DNA of 64,000 nt from Thermoplasmata archaeon (lineage in GTDB: Archaea; Thermoplasmatota; Thermoplasmata; Thermoplasmatales; Thermoplasmataceae), in contig JAJZZE010000024.1 of the NCBI GenBank assembly GCA_021797735.1, positions 62,001 through 126,000 of the forward strand. Reading direction: 5' to 3'. Every line of letters begins with the position of its first letter. Within the stretch, counting starts at the first letter, position 1. Both the position numbers and the translations under genes were made by a program. This document shows positions 9,101 to 16,907 of the stretch, piece by piece. The notes below the pieces were generated by a model that saw nothing but the letters and a program-made list of their open reading frames with translations, was not told the origin of the DNA and made no database searches.

Positions 9101-9920
9101 TGTTGTTAAATGCCTTGAGGAATACCTGTTTAAGCCATTTTTCATAAAATTCATTAGAATTGTACTTTCCAAGTACTCTGTATTTTGTCCATAGCCAGTC
9201 AACAAATTTCGGCTCTTCTAACCAGTCTTTCTTTGATATAAAATAGATAAACATGATTCTGTTCAGGAATTGCAGAGTAAATTCGTGGGATTCTTTGCTC
9301 GAAATCATCTGTCTTTGTAATTCACTTCTCAGCTTGAAGAATACTTCTTTATAACCGTCAAAAAAAGCCTCTGTTACTCTTTCCACGCTGAAGGCTTTTT
9401 TCCACTTTTTCCAGACCTCTCTCCATGTTGTTTTGTTTTCATATCCGAAGTTTGCTAAGGTTTCTATGACACTGTAATAAGCCTTCTTGGTTCTAATATC
9501 CTCTTTATCTACGTTGAGTTTGATCAGCTTAAGTTTATGTTTCCCTGTCTCAACTTTCTCTTTATCTGGGAAGACGAAGGTTATCCCATTATAGTCAGTC
9601 GTGAAAATAAGAAGGTACTGAATGTACTGCTTGTCTAATGTGTTTGTGACAGATCTGATGAAAGATGGGACTAATGTAGTTGTTTCCAAAAGGAAAACAG
9701 GCAATTTATCGTCCAAGTTTAAGACAGAATAGATCTCCTTTATTCTTTCATTATCCTCCTTTTTGAATTCAAATGTTGATTTTCTTCTCTTCGAGGAAAG
9801 GTCTAGTATTGAGCCTTCAGGATATCCGAGAATACTAAAAAGCTCATAAACGCCTTTAGCATCCTCAATTTTAATGATTTGATTATATACATTTTCCCTT
9901 AAAATAATATTATTTTCCAT
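6186..9920 (-). CDS. Eco57I/PglX-like N6-adenine DNA methyltransferase, 1244 aa (defence operon gene 1)
   Basis: SAM motif VVDPACGSGAFLVGML; catalytic FDIVIGNPPYVRQEM; C-terminal region resembling target recognition domains of the Eco57I/PglX class. Confidence 0.92.
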   Translation of the reverse strand: MENNIILRENVYNQIIKIEDAKGVYELFSILGYPEGSILDLSSKRRKSTFEFKKEDNERIKEIYSVLNLDDKLPVFLLETTTLVPSFIRSVTNTLDKQYIQYLLIFTTDYNGITFVFPDKEKVETGKHKLKLIKLNVDKEDIRTKKAYYSVIETLANFGYENKTTWREVWKKWKKAFSVERVTEAFFDGYKEVFFKLRSELQRQMISSKESHEFTLQFLNRIMFIYFISKKDWLEEPKFVDWLWTKYRVLGKYNSNEFYEKWLKQVFLKAFNNRANEVKGLPEDVVKVISNAPYLNGGLFRENGLDNLKILITDKIFQEVLEFFESYNFTIKEDMPLESEVAVDPQMIGYVYESLANVAEEIYDRNDLGIFYTPRVEVDFMCRRSLVEYLSKNLSELPKEKFYSLIFDPAEEREKIEDWFTKNEHWRKLEDTLSNLSVVDPACGSGAFLVGMLNVVSDLYRMIYKYIGNSLSDFALKNRVIQYSLYGVDVMPWAIHAAELRLWLQLIVETEFKKEELRQHPLLPNLNLNLRVGDSLVQEIGGISFNLRTNNLKDHLKRKLDDLKQEKRKYFENSPTAKFKSPEEVKEEEIHLFEEIINERVESLTTDIQVFEHNIKIARSQKTLAGEQVIDEKKVNENLLRINTNKEEIEKLRNVKNHLNDPEKKPFVWDIDFAEIFSEKEGFDIVIGNPPYVRQEMISPPNKLKSEVTSEEKKEYKDKLIESVKERFPVLKDVGKRSDYYIYFYFHGLSLLNNNGSFCFITSNSWLDVEYGKVLQEFLCKYVPITAIYDNPKRSFTHADVNTIIALFGAPEAKQRSLGDWFNDVTGGNEKVWPNIKSVAKFIMFKKPFEEVLSSQNLVSIENVKVKEKRKGITDLVKNVVSTNDCRIFPMLQEDLLEDGWEYPENYKNGRFKSGSYEGNKWGGKYLRAPDIFYIIMERGEESIIPLNKLADSILPGCYTGVNDFFYIDDKAIETFKIEEYYVKPIIRNADDVEALNITITPNNYVLAVPSLSKKELILEGHLGLMSYIEWGEKQVTRKRQKTESGIRWSNVETVKHRKYWYSIPEKNLIPAHIFIQYVSNERFYCPYSNFPLASDRAFHRLFEKTDINYKELAAILNSTIQIFFVMLLGRSNLGQGALKFETSDAKKILTLDVERFNSKVKRQLQDLLDALGKRKPQSIFEEVGIDREKPIREQKPNPLPDRAELDNIIFDELGLTQGERKEVYWSVCELVKQRIDKAKSLRD

Positions 9921-10084
9921 TATTAAAACCTCTTTTTAAGCTTTACTGATATTATCGTGGCATTATATAATAATATTTGTAGTTCCATTGTGTAGCACGG
10001 GTTAATCTTCTTTTTTATTAGCATGACAAGTTCTAAATTCTACAGGCAATTGATACTCTGAAAAATGTTGATTTGCTGGTGTCT

Positions 10085-10297
10085 CTAAAAACATACTGTT
10101 TGACGATGAGACTTTATAATACGCTTGTTTTTTAACAACGCTACCAGTATCAACAAATCCCGATCCCAAAGGTTCTTTAACGTTTCGCCTTCTACATCTG
10201 CATAGACATGTTTCATGCGGCTATTACCGAGTTTAATTAGTGAACAGGGACCCGATAGGCGTTCACGCTTTAAAACTCTAAAAATTAGTATTTGCAA
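10085..10297 (-). pseudogene. Possible transposase-derived fragment
   Basis: Short reading ...LSGPCSLIKLGNSRMKHVYADVEGETLKNLWDRDLLILVALLKNKR; resembles transposase tails, family not identified. Confidence 0.2.
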
Positions 10298-10550
10298 GGA
10301 TTTTTTAATAGCTCGTATTCATGAGACCAAATTTCGTGAACATTTACAAATCCTTTGTTTTTCTGATTTTCCATTTAAAAATTGTAGTGTTCATGGTATT
10401 CACGGGATTCTATAGTATAATTAACTAATGGTAGTGTGTGGAATTTCGAAGTTTTTTCACACAGGATCCAATGATATTCCTTTAATTAAATAATTGGATA
10501 GTTTTTATTACCGGAAAAAGATTAATTGAATTAAAATCAATAATAATAGT

Positions 10551-10907
10551 TTACTTCCTGGTTATTTCATTCCTAAATTTTTCTAAAAATTCAGGCACCT
10601 TCCCATAACGCCATTTGTAAAACCTCTTTAATACACCCTCATAATCTAATATTGTTTTATAAGTGTATTTTTCCCTGAACTTCAAAAACATATTTATTAT
10701 ATCATTCTTTTCAGGATCCAGGAATTTATCCCCAAGGTAATTATATATTACCCTTACCCTTACTAAATAAAAATATATCCTGTGTTCTGTTATTCCAGTA
10801 ATCTTCAATTCATTAATAAAATTAAAAATAATATTTCTTTCCTTCTCAGGAATATGATCATATCTTTTATACTCACTCCTTATATCTCTTTCAATTTGAT
10901 AAATCAT
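10551..10907 (-). pseudogene. Tyrosine recombinase/integrase, N-terminal SAM-like core-binding domain only
   Basis: LKITGITEHRIYFYLVRVRVIYNYLGDKFLDPEKNDIINMFLKFREKYTYKTILDYEGVLKRFYKWRYG is typical of archaeal integrase N-domains. No catalytic R..HxxR..Y domain follows. Confidence 0.75.
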
Positions 10908-10951
10908 AATGCTATTATTGACTGTGAGCGTATTAAACTTTTAGGCTTAGT

Positions 10952-11049
10952 CTCTCTCCGCACTATTATAAAGTTTAATGTGTATACTATAAAGATAGAT
11001 AATTACCTCTATTCCTTTATATACTGTTAAAATTCTTTATTAACGGATT
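10952..11049. repeat. 98-bp direct repeat, right copy (candidate attR)
   Basis: Identical to 409-506; identity ends at 11050 (T versus C at 507). Confidence 0.93.
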
Positions 11050-11215
11050 TTTTGGCCTGAATGTATTTTTCTGCATATTTTTGATTATCTTGCCATATTT
11101 TTCAATTTAATATAAATTACTTGTGAAATTAAAGCCGTTCGCAAAATCATAAAAACCTGAAGGATATTGATAATCTTTTTGCTTAATTCCAAGCTCTTCT
11201 TCTAGTTTACGTTGT
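11027..11215 (-). pseudogene. Relic C-terminal gene tail, second copy (...YAEKYIQAKKSVNKEF*)
   Basis: Minus-strand tail parallels the 484-670 copy: YGKIIKNM then, after a frameshift, EKYIQAKKSVNKEF*. Confidence 0.45.
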
Positions 11216-11322
11216 GTATATATGTTTTCCCATCACTATTAGGAAAATTAATATATAGATTATAAGATACCTTACATGTAAAATATTCCATAGAAGGGAA
11301 AATATTTCAATAATATATAGTA

Positions 11323-11613
11323 TTGAAGATAATTGCTAAATTAAGGATGATATTAATGGTATATAAAAGAAAAATTCAGGTTATAGATATTAAAGTGGAT
11401 GAGCCATTAAATGATATAAAATTCGTGCAGATATCGCTTGGATTTAAACTTGATAGTGATAAGCGAGGAGCTCCCCCAATTTTCAAACATAGTATACATA
11501 TTTTCATACCAAAAGAAGAATGGAGATCGCAATATAAAATGTGGGAAGAGTATACATTAAGCATAGATGATTCTGGTAATATTATTATGAAAAAATTAGG
11601 AGATGGGGATTAA
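11323..11613 (+). CDS. Small conserved-looking hypothetical protein (first gene of a three-gene set; start may be internal, e.g. MVYKRK...)
   Basis: ORF KRKIQVIDIKVDEPLNDIKFVQISLGFKL...SIHIFIPKEEWRSQYKMWEEYTLSI; overlaps the next ORF by 11 nt. Confidence 0.6.
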   Translation: MKIIAKLRMILMVYKRKIQVIDIKVDEPLNDIKFVQISLGFKLDSDKRGAPPIFKHSIHIFIPKEEWRSQYKMWEEYTLSIDDSGNIIMKKLGDGD

Positions 11614-11980
11614 AGTGTTTAATAATTCTATAATAGCTGGATCTATAAATATTTCAGATTCAACAACCAGCAATGAAGTTTCCCAAAGTATAACAGATAT
11701 CAGTAGTATTAAAATTGAAGAAATTAAGGTATTTGATAAGATTGTACACTTTAAAAAACCATTAGCATTCAAGGTTAAATGTGATAATTCTATCCTATGT
11801 AATTTTTGTGTAGCGAGCAATTTAATTAACATTTATGAGCACGATTCAAATATTGAAAAATTAAAAGAAAAAATCAAAGAAGATCTGTCAATACAGTGGG
11901 AGGATATAGTAATGGCTGATGATTCTGAATTATTTGAAGATGCAATAAAACTTAAAAAATATCTATTATCATTTATGTGA
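11603..11980 (+). CDS. Hypothetical, antitoxin-like small protein
   Basis: C-terminus EKLKEKIKEDLSIQWEDIVMADDSELFEDAIKLKKYLLSFM resembles archaeal small antitoxin-like proteins; overlaps the next start (GTGA). Confidence 0.55.
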   Translation: MGIKVFNNSIIAGSINISDSTTSNEVSQSITDISSIKIEEIKVFDKIVHFKKPLAFKVKCDNSILCNFCVASNLINIYEHDSNIEKLKEKIKEDLSIQWEDIVMADDSELFEDAIKLKKYLLSFM

Positions 11981-12270
11981 TTTTTTTGACAAAAATAAAA
12001 ACAGATAAAATATTAAAAGCTTTGGAGAAGAAAGGCTTCAAGAAAGATTCGAAACGCGATCATATAATATTGAGATTTTATATGGATAATAAAAAAACAG
12101 CAATATTCACCAAAATAAGCCATGGAAAAAGTGAATATGGAGATCCACTATTAAATTATATGAAAAAAGAACTTCATATCTCTAAACCAGAATTAATTAA
12201 CCTTATAAACTGTGTATTAAGCGAGGAAATGTATATTGAATATTTAAAACAAAAAGGATTTTTTAGTTAA
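11977..12270 (+). CDS. HicA-like / small RNA-binding-fold protein, candidate toxin
   Basis: GTG start. KTDKILKALEKKGFKKDSKRDHIILRFYMDNKKTAIFTKISHG follows the HicA-like layout (helix, GF(x)n basic, H, beta hairpin). Confidence 0.5.
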   Translation: MIFLTKIKTDKILKALEKKGFKKDSKRDHIILRFYMDNKKTAIFTKISHGKSEYGDPLLNYMKKELHISKPELINLINCVLSEEMYIEYLKQKGFFS

Positions 12271-12462
12271 AATCCCAATTGAGGGTAGAATTATACCTTT
12301 ACCATTTTTTTCTCTTCAAATTTGACGCACTTTTCGCTTTTTTCTTGGAGTTTTTAGTTAATCACAGTATGGTTGATATTTCTTAACTAAAAGGTCTTTT
12401 AAAAAAGAATAAGAAATTTTAATTATTAGCAATACAATTTAAATTATAATTAAATATAAATT

Positions 12463-12795
12463 ATGCATAGGGTATTCATGGTCATAAATATAATACCTGA
12501 TGATCTAATAGAAATGATTAACAATGAGGATTGCGTAATCATAGATGTAAGGGAAAAATTTGAATATGATTCGGGTCATATAAAAAATTCTATTCTGATA
12601 CCCATGTATGATATTTTTAATGACATGGATCTGGTAAAAAAATATAGCAATAAAAAGATAGTTCTTGTATGCTCATCCGGGAATAGAAGCCATTATACGG
12701 GGGAATTCCTTGAGGAGAACGGTTTAAAGGATATTTATAACCTTTACAATGGAGTTTATGGGTGGGAAATGTATGATAATACGTTAGAGGTGTAA
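12463..12795 (+). CDS. Rhodanese-domain protein
   Basis: VIIDVREKFEYDSGHIKNSILIPM...VLVCSSGNRSHYTGEFLEENG; active-site Cys in CSSGNRS. Confidence 0.93.
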   Translation: MHRVFMVINIIPDDLIEMINNEDCVIIDVREKFEYDSGHIKNSILIPMYDIFNDMDLVKKYSNKKIVLVCSSGNRSHYTGEFLEENGLKDIYNLYNGVYGWEMYDNTLEV

Positions 12796-12804
12796 TTTAA
12801 TATC

Positions 12805-13623
12805 TCATTGATTATTTACAACACTCTTTTTATCTGTTATGGCTATTATAATAAATACAGCCAGTACCATAACTGCTATTCCTAGAAACTGTAAGAAAAA
12901 TAAATTCATATAATCTATAAATTCAAAGAACAGGTAACCGGCTATTATACCTATTATTACGGAATAGGATGCAATTGTATTATTTTCATTTGAATATGCA
13001 TCCGTATATAACCATAATAACGAAAATATAAGCGATACCATAAAAGCATAAAAAAGTAATGAGTTTACAGGTAATATTATTTTATTTAATGGTAAAAATG
13101 TCTGGTAACCCTTTGTGAATAATGTGTATAATGAGTAATAATCCCCATAGTTAACATAAACCAGTGCGTCTATATAACTTATTGATGCCATTTTCATAAA
13201 TGTTACAGCGGCAATCTGATCCAGTAATATTCCTGTTGATACTATATAATCCGAAATAATATGTGTAAATTTATCCGAGAATATGCCTGATATTATGGCA
13301 ACTATTGCTATGGAAAATATTACTGTTATTAAAAATTTGTAATTTAATGGTATATCCGGTAAAAAATGAAAGTATTTTACAACTATTCGGGAATTTTTAA
13401 ATACTGTTTTTAATGCAAGTAGGGACATTATTAACACAAAAACAGGTAAAAAGTAGGATCCGTAATCTTTAATAAATTTTGATGCTATAACTATTACTGC
13501 AATTATTATTATAAAGTATATATATAAATTTTTTGAGATTACTGGATATATACTGTCAATAATGATGAAATCCGGTAAAAAGATAAGAATGCCTATAAAA
13601 TACAGTACATATTTATTCATCAC
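12805..13623 (-). CDS. Polytopic membrane protein (last gene of MoxR/DUF58 operon)
   Basis: Multiple hydrophobic helices; overlaps the DUF58 gene by 4 nt. Confidence 0.75.
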   Translation of the reverse strand: MMNKYVLYFIGILIFLPDFIIIDSIYPVISKNLYIYFIIIIAVIVIASKFIKDYGSYFLPVFVLIMSLLALKTVFKNSRIVVKYFHFLPDIPLNYKFLITVIFSIAIVAIISGIFSDKFTHIISDYIVSTGILLDQIAAVTFMKMASISYIDALVYVNYGDYYSLYTLFTKGYQTFLPLNKIILPVNSLLFYAFMVSLIFSLLWLYTDAYSNENNTIASYSVIIGIIAGYLFFEFIDYMNLFFLQFLGIAVMVLAVFIIIAITDKKSVVNNQ

Positions 13624-14912
13624 GATGCACCTATGCTTATACTCCTGTTGTAATTATACTCAAGCATAATTTTTGAAAGCATATTATTGCTATTCATATA
13701 ATTGCACTTTATTCCAGAATTTCTTAAATATTTAACCCTGCTATTTATATTCCTTATCTCTTTTATTCTGAAACTCTTTATCATAACCTCATCAAAATCA
13801 TTTTTTGGCATGTAACTGTAAAAGGATTCGGCATTTATTAAAAACAGTGTTGAGTTAAAGCCTTTTACTGGTTTGTTTATTGTAATATCGGATGCCGTAA
13901 TAATAAATACAAGAAATTTTTTCCTTATTTTTTTATTCAGGCTATCAATGGCGTCGTGTAGGCGGAAATAACCCGATGGCAGTATATTGGCAACTATTTT
14001 TTCCAGTGATTTAACACTTTCACCATTTTTATCGGGTTTCATAAAGTAATCAATTTCACTTGAATATAAATAAAAACCTATATTATCATGATTTTTTAAT
14101 ATGTAATAGGATGCATTTATAACATTTGTTATTAATTTATCATATACCTTGTCCGATGATCCGTAGTTCATTGAACTGCTATAATCTATAAGGAATATTA
14201 CAGTTATCTCCCTCTCTTCTTCCATCTGCTTGATAAATAATGAGTTATTGGATTCATTATACCTGTTCCATGCTATGTATCTCGGATCATCCGTTTCAGT
14301 ATATGGCCTTACACCGTACAGGTTATAGCCCTGTCCCACTTTCTTTGAATAGTGAACACCGTATGTGTATATAAAATTGCTTAACATTTCACTCCTGTTT
14401 GCATTTATTTCATTCAATGATGGTGATATTTTTATTTCCCTTTCATCATAATATGTCTTCTCCATATATGATATTCTGAATAAATCCGATATTGAAACAT
14501 TTATATTCCCAAGAACATATTTCCCGATATATTTTGGTACAGCATCATATTCCCTGGATACAGTTTTATTTGCAGGTATAGTTATTACACCCTTAGATTC
14601 CCCTAATATGTTCAGTGTATCTATAACCTCATCAAAAAATGATAATGAAACCCCATATTTATTATCATTCCTGAAATATATCCTTATCTTAAAGCCCCTA
14701 TTTTTTTTAAATTCCTTTTCATCTATTTCACGGTAAATATTTATCTTTTTCAATGCCTTTGATCCGGCAATATTGAATATAATAACATCAAAAGATATGA
14801 TAAAGAACAGTAATATCATAAATATTATATAATATTTATAACCTAATAATATGGATTCAAGTATGCCATATGAAATTATGGATAAAATCAGGTAACCGGA
14901 TTTTTTTATCAT
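13620..14912 (-). CDS. DUF58/vWA-like protein
   Basis: RPYTETDDPRYIAWNRYNESNNSLFIKQMEEEREITVIFLIDYSSSMNYG is the DUF58 signature with a MIDAS-like DxSxS. Confidence 0.92.
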   Translation of the reverse strand: MIKKSGYLILSIISYGILESILLGYKYYIIFMILLFFIISFDVIIFNIAGSKALKKINIYREIDEKEFKKNRGFKIRIYFRNDNKYGVSLSFFDEVIDTLNILGESKGVITIPANKTVSREYDAVPKYIGKYVLGNINVSISDLFRISYMEKTYYDEREIKISPSLNEINANRSEMLSNFIYTYGVHYSKKVGQGYNLYGVRPYTETDDPRYIAWNRYNESNNSLFIKQMEEEREITVIFLIDYSSSMNYGSSDKVYDKLITNVINASYYILKNHDNIGFYLYSSEIDYFMKPDKNGESVKSLEKIVANILPSGYFRLHDAIDSLNKKIRKKFLVFIITASDITINKPVKGFNSTLFLINAESFYSYMPKNDFDEVMIKSFRIKEIRNINSRVKYLRNSGIKCNYMNSNNMLSKIMLEYNYNRSISIGAS

Positions 14913-15865
14913 TGCGGTACCTCTACCGTAGCAATTATTTTATCTATAATACTGTATACAATTTTTTGATAATCAGATTCGTTATCTAAAAGTGCTTCAG
15001 GCCTCAGTATTAATCTGTGATTTAATAGTTCCCTTGACATAAATATTACATCCTCAGGTATAACATAATTTCTACCGCTTATCAGTGCATTTGCCCTTGC
15101 CGCATTTAGATATTTTACCGATGTTCTCGGGCTTGCACCCAGGTATACCATGTCATATTCCCTTGTTTTCCTTATTATATTGACTATATATTCTATTATA
15201 TCATCGGACACATATACATTTTTTATAGTATTTCTGAAATATATTATTTTTTCCCCATCAAGTTTTTCATATTCCATTTTTACATTTTTATATACCGATG
15301 ATAAAATTCTCAGTTCATCATCCATACTGGGATAGCCCAGATAATATCTGAAAAGGAATCTATCCATCAGAGCTTCTGCAAGTGGGAAAGTACCCTCCTG
15401 TTCAATAGGATTCTGCGTTGCAATAACGAAAAATGGATTGGGTAACCTTGTTGTGATTCCATACACAGAAACCTGCTTTTCCTCCATGGCCTCAAGCAAT
15501 GCTGACTGGACCTTGGGCGGTGTCCTGTTTATTTCATCTGCCAGTATTACATTAGCAAATATTGGTCCATGGCGAAACTCCATCTTTTTTGTTTCCATAT
15601 TAAAAACCATATTGCCTGTTATATCAGATGGCAACATATCCGGAGTGAACTGTATTCTATTAAAATCTATACCGAGATGTTTTGAAAACTCTGAGGCAAG
15701 CATTGTTTTTGCCAATCCCGGTACACCCTCCAGTAATATATGATTGCTTGTAAGCAATGATATCATCATAAACCTTACCATTCTCTTTGACCCTATAACC
15801 TTTTTATCGATAGAGTTTTCAATATTTTCTACAGTATTTCTTAGTGTGATTGTTTCTGTTTCCAT
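14909..15865 (-). CDS. MoxR-family AAA+ ATPase
   Basis: LLEGVPGLAKTMLA, VILADEINRTPPKVQSALLEAMEEKQVSVYG, FFVIATQNPIEQEGTFPLAEALMDRFLF. Confidence 0.96.
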   Translation of the reverse strand: METETITLRNTVENIENSIDKKVIGSKRMVRFMMISLLTSNHILLEGVPGLAKTMLASEFSKHLGIDFNRIQFTPDMLPSDITGNMVFNMETKKMEFRHGPIFANVILADEINRTPPKVQSALLEAMEEKQVSVYGITTRLPNPFFVIATQNPIEQEGTFPLAEALMDRFLFRYYLGYPSMDDELRILSSVYKNVKMEYEKLDGEKIIYFRNTIKNVYVSDDIIEYIVNIIRKTREYDMVYLGASPRTSVKYLNAARANALISGRNYVIPEDVIFMSRELLNHRLILRPEALLDNESDYQKIVYSIIDKIIATVEVPQ

Positions 15866-16332
15866 TCTTTATACACCTCATCATCTATAATATTCATTTT
15901 TATATTTTTTAATTCCTCATAATTGCCTATAAGTTCTTTTAGATACTGATCCCTGAGTTCAACAGCATGTTTCCTGAAGTATTTAATCCCGGTTCTGGCC
16001 TTAATATCATATTTTCTATAATTTTTTATAAGTTTTTTGAAACTTTTAGAAATATATTTGACATCGTATATATCATCCTCCATCGACCTTAAATATCTTT
16101 CATACTCTCCATTTTCTAACATAGTATAATCACCAATAAATTCATTATCCGGTATTTCCAGATTCGCCCTTTTTATTATATTTTCATTGTTTTTATTTTT
16201 AAATTTCCTTGAATGTACCGAAACGATGAGTGTTAGTATGAATAATATAAGTACCGGGTAAAAAAATTTTATCCCTACCCTATAGTCTGTAAATAGTGAA
16301 ATAATTTCAGTTAACGTTATCATCTTGACCAT
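15841..16332 (-). CDS. Single-TM hypothetical protein
   Basis: N-terminal hydrophobic helix FFYPVLILFILTLIVSV then a charged cytoplasmic-type tail; overlaps both neighbours. Confidence 0.7.
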   Translation of the reverse strand: MVKMITLTEIISLFTDYRVGIKFFYPVLILFILTLIVSVHSRKFKNKNNENIIKRANLEIPDNEFIGDYTMLENGEYERYLRSMEDDIYDVKYISKSFKKLIKNYRKYDIKARTGIKYFRKHAVELRDQYLKELIGNYEELKNIKMNIIDDEVYKEWKQKQSH

Positions 16333-16903
16333 TGTAGAATAATTTCATTATGTCCATATAATTGTATATATCCTTCACTTTTTCAAGAACTTCATCAGGA
16401 TCTACTCTGTCATATGCCACATAACCAAATCTTGCAATTTCATAATAATTGAAATAATATAATGCTATTTTTTTAATTGCATAATATCTCTTATCATTAT
16501 CTTCATCACTCTCAACAACCATATCATATTCTTTGTCACTATTCTTTACGCCCTTACTATCTTTATTTTCCTCAATTTTTACATTCTGTTTTTCTATAGC
16601 ATTTTTTATTGTAATATTATCTGTATATGCATCATCTACTTTAATATCAACATTTACCTTTTTAAGTTCATTTATTATAAAAAGCCTGTTTGACCCGTAA
16701 TTGCCACTTGCATTGAAAAATCTAATATAATCCTTTTTTGCACTTGTATAACCGTATATTATTGCATTTTTTATATCGTCATTGCCTATATATTTACGCA
16801 TTTCCTTTATTACCGGTATATCATCCACTGTTTTTATTTTCAATACTGTTTTTTCCTTTTCATCGTTTAATTTAATCTTTTCATTATTTTTTTTAAATCG
16901 CAT
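16307..16903 (-). CDS. Hypothetical charged protein
   Basis: ORF overlaps 15841-16332; no recognised motif; operonic context. Confidence 0.65.
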   Translation of the reverse strand: MRFKKNNEKIKLNDEKEKTVLKIKTVDDIPVIKEMRKYIGNDDIKNAIIYGYTSAKKDYIRFFNASGNYGSNRLFIINELKKVNVDIKVDDAYTDNITIKNAIEKQNVKIEENKDSKGVKNSDKEYDMVVESDEDNDKRYYAIKKIALYYFNYYEIARFGYVAYDRVDPDEVLEKVKDIYNYMDIMKLFYNGQDDNVN

Positions 16904-16907
16904 TTTA

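Larger units (their letters stand above)
409..11049. mobile_element. Integrative genomic island inserted at tRNA-Leu(CAG), probably immobilised
   Basis: Flanked by perfect 98-bp direct repeats, one overlapping a tRNA 3' end. A truncated tyrosine integrase lies 45 bp from the distal repeat. The cargo is visibly less AT-rich than its flanks (by eye, not computed). Confidence 0.8.

Noticed and set aside
1362-9920. Calling the operon canonical DISARM or BREX
   Set aside because: No DrmA/DrmB, PglZ, BrxC or BrxL-like gene is present; only the MTase, helicase and PLD themes are shared.
15438-15743. 101-aa ORF opposite moxR
   Set aside because: Shadow ORF of a clear MoxR gene.
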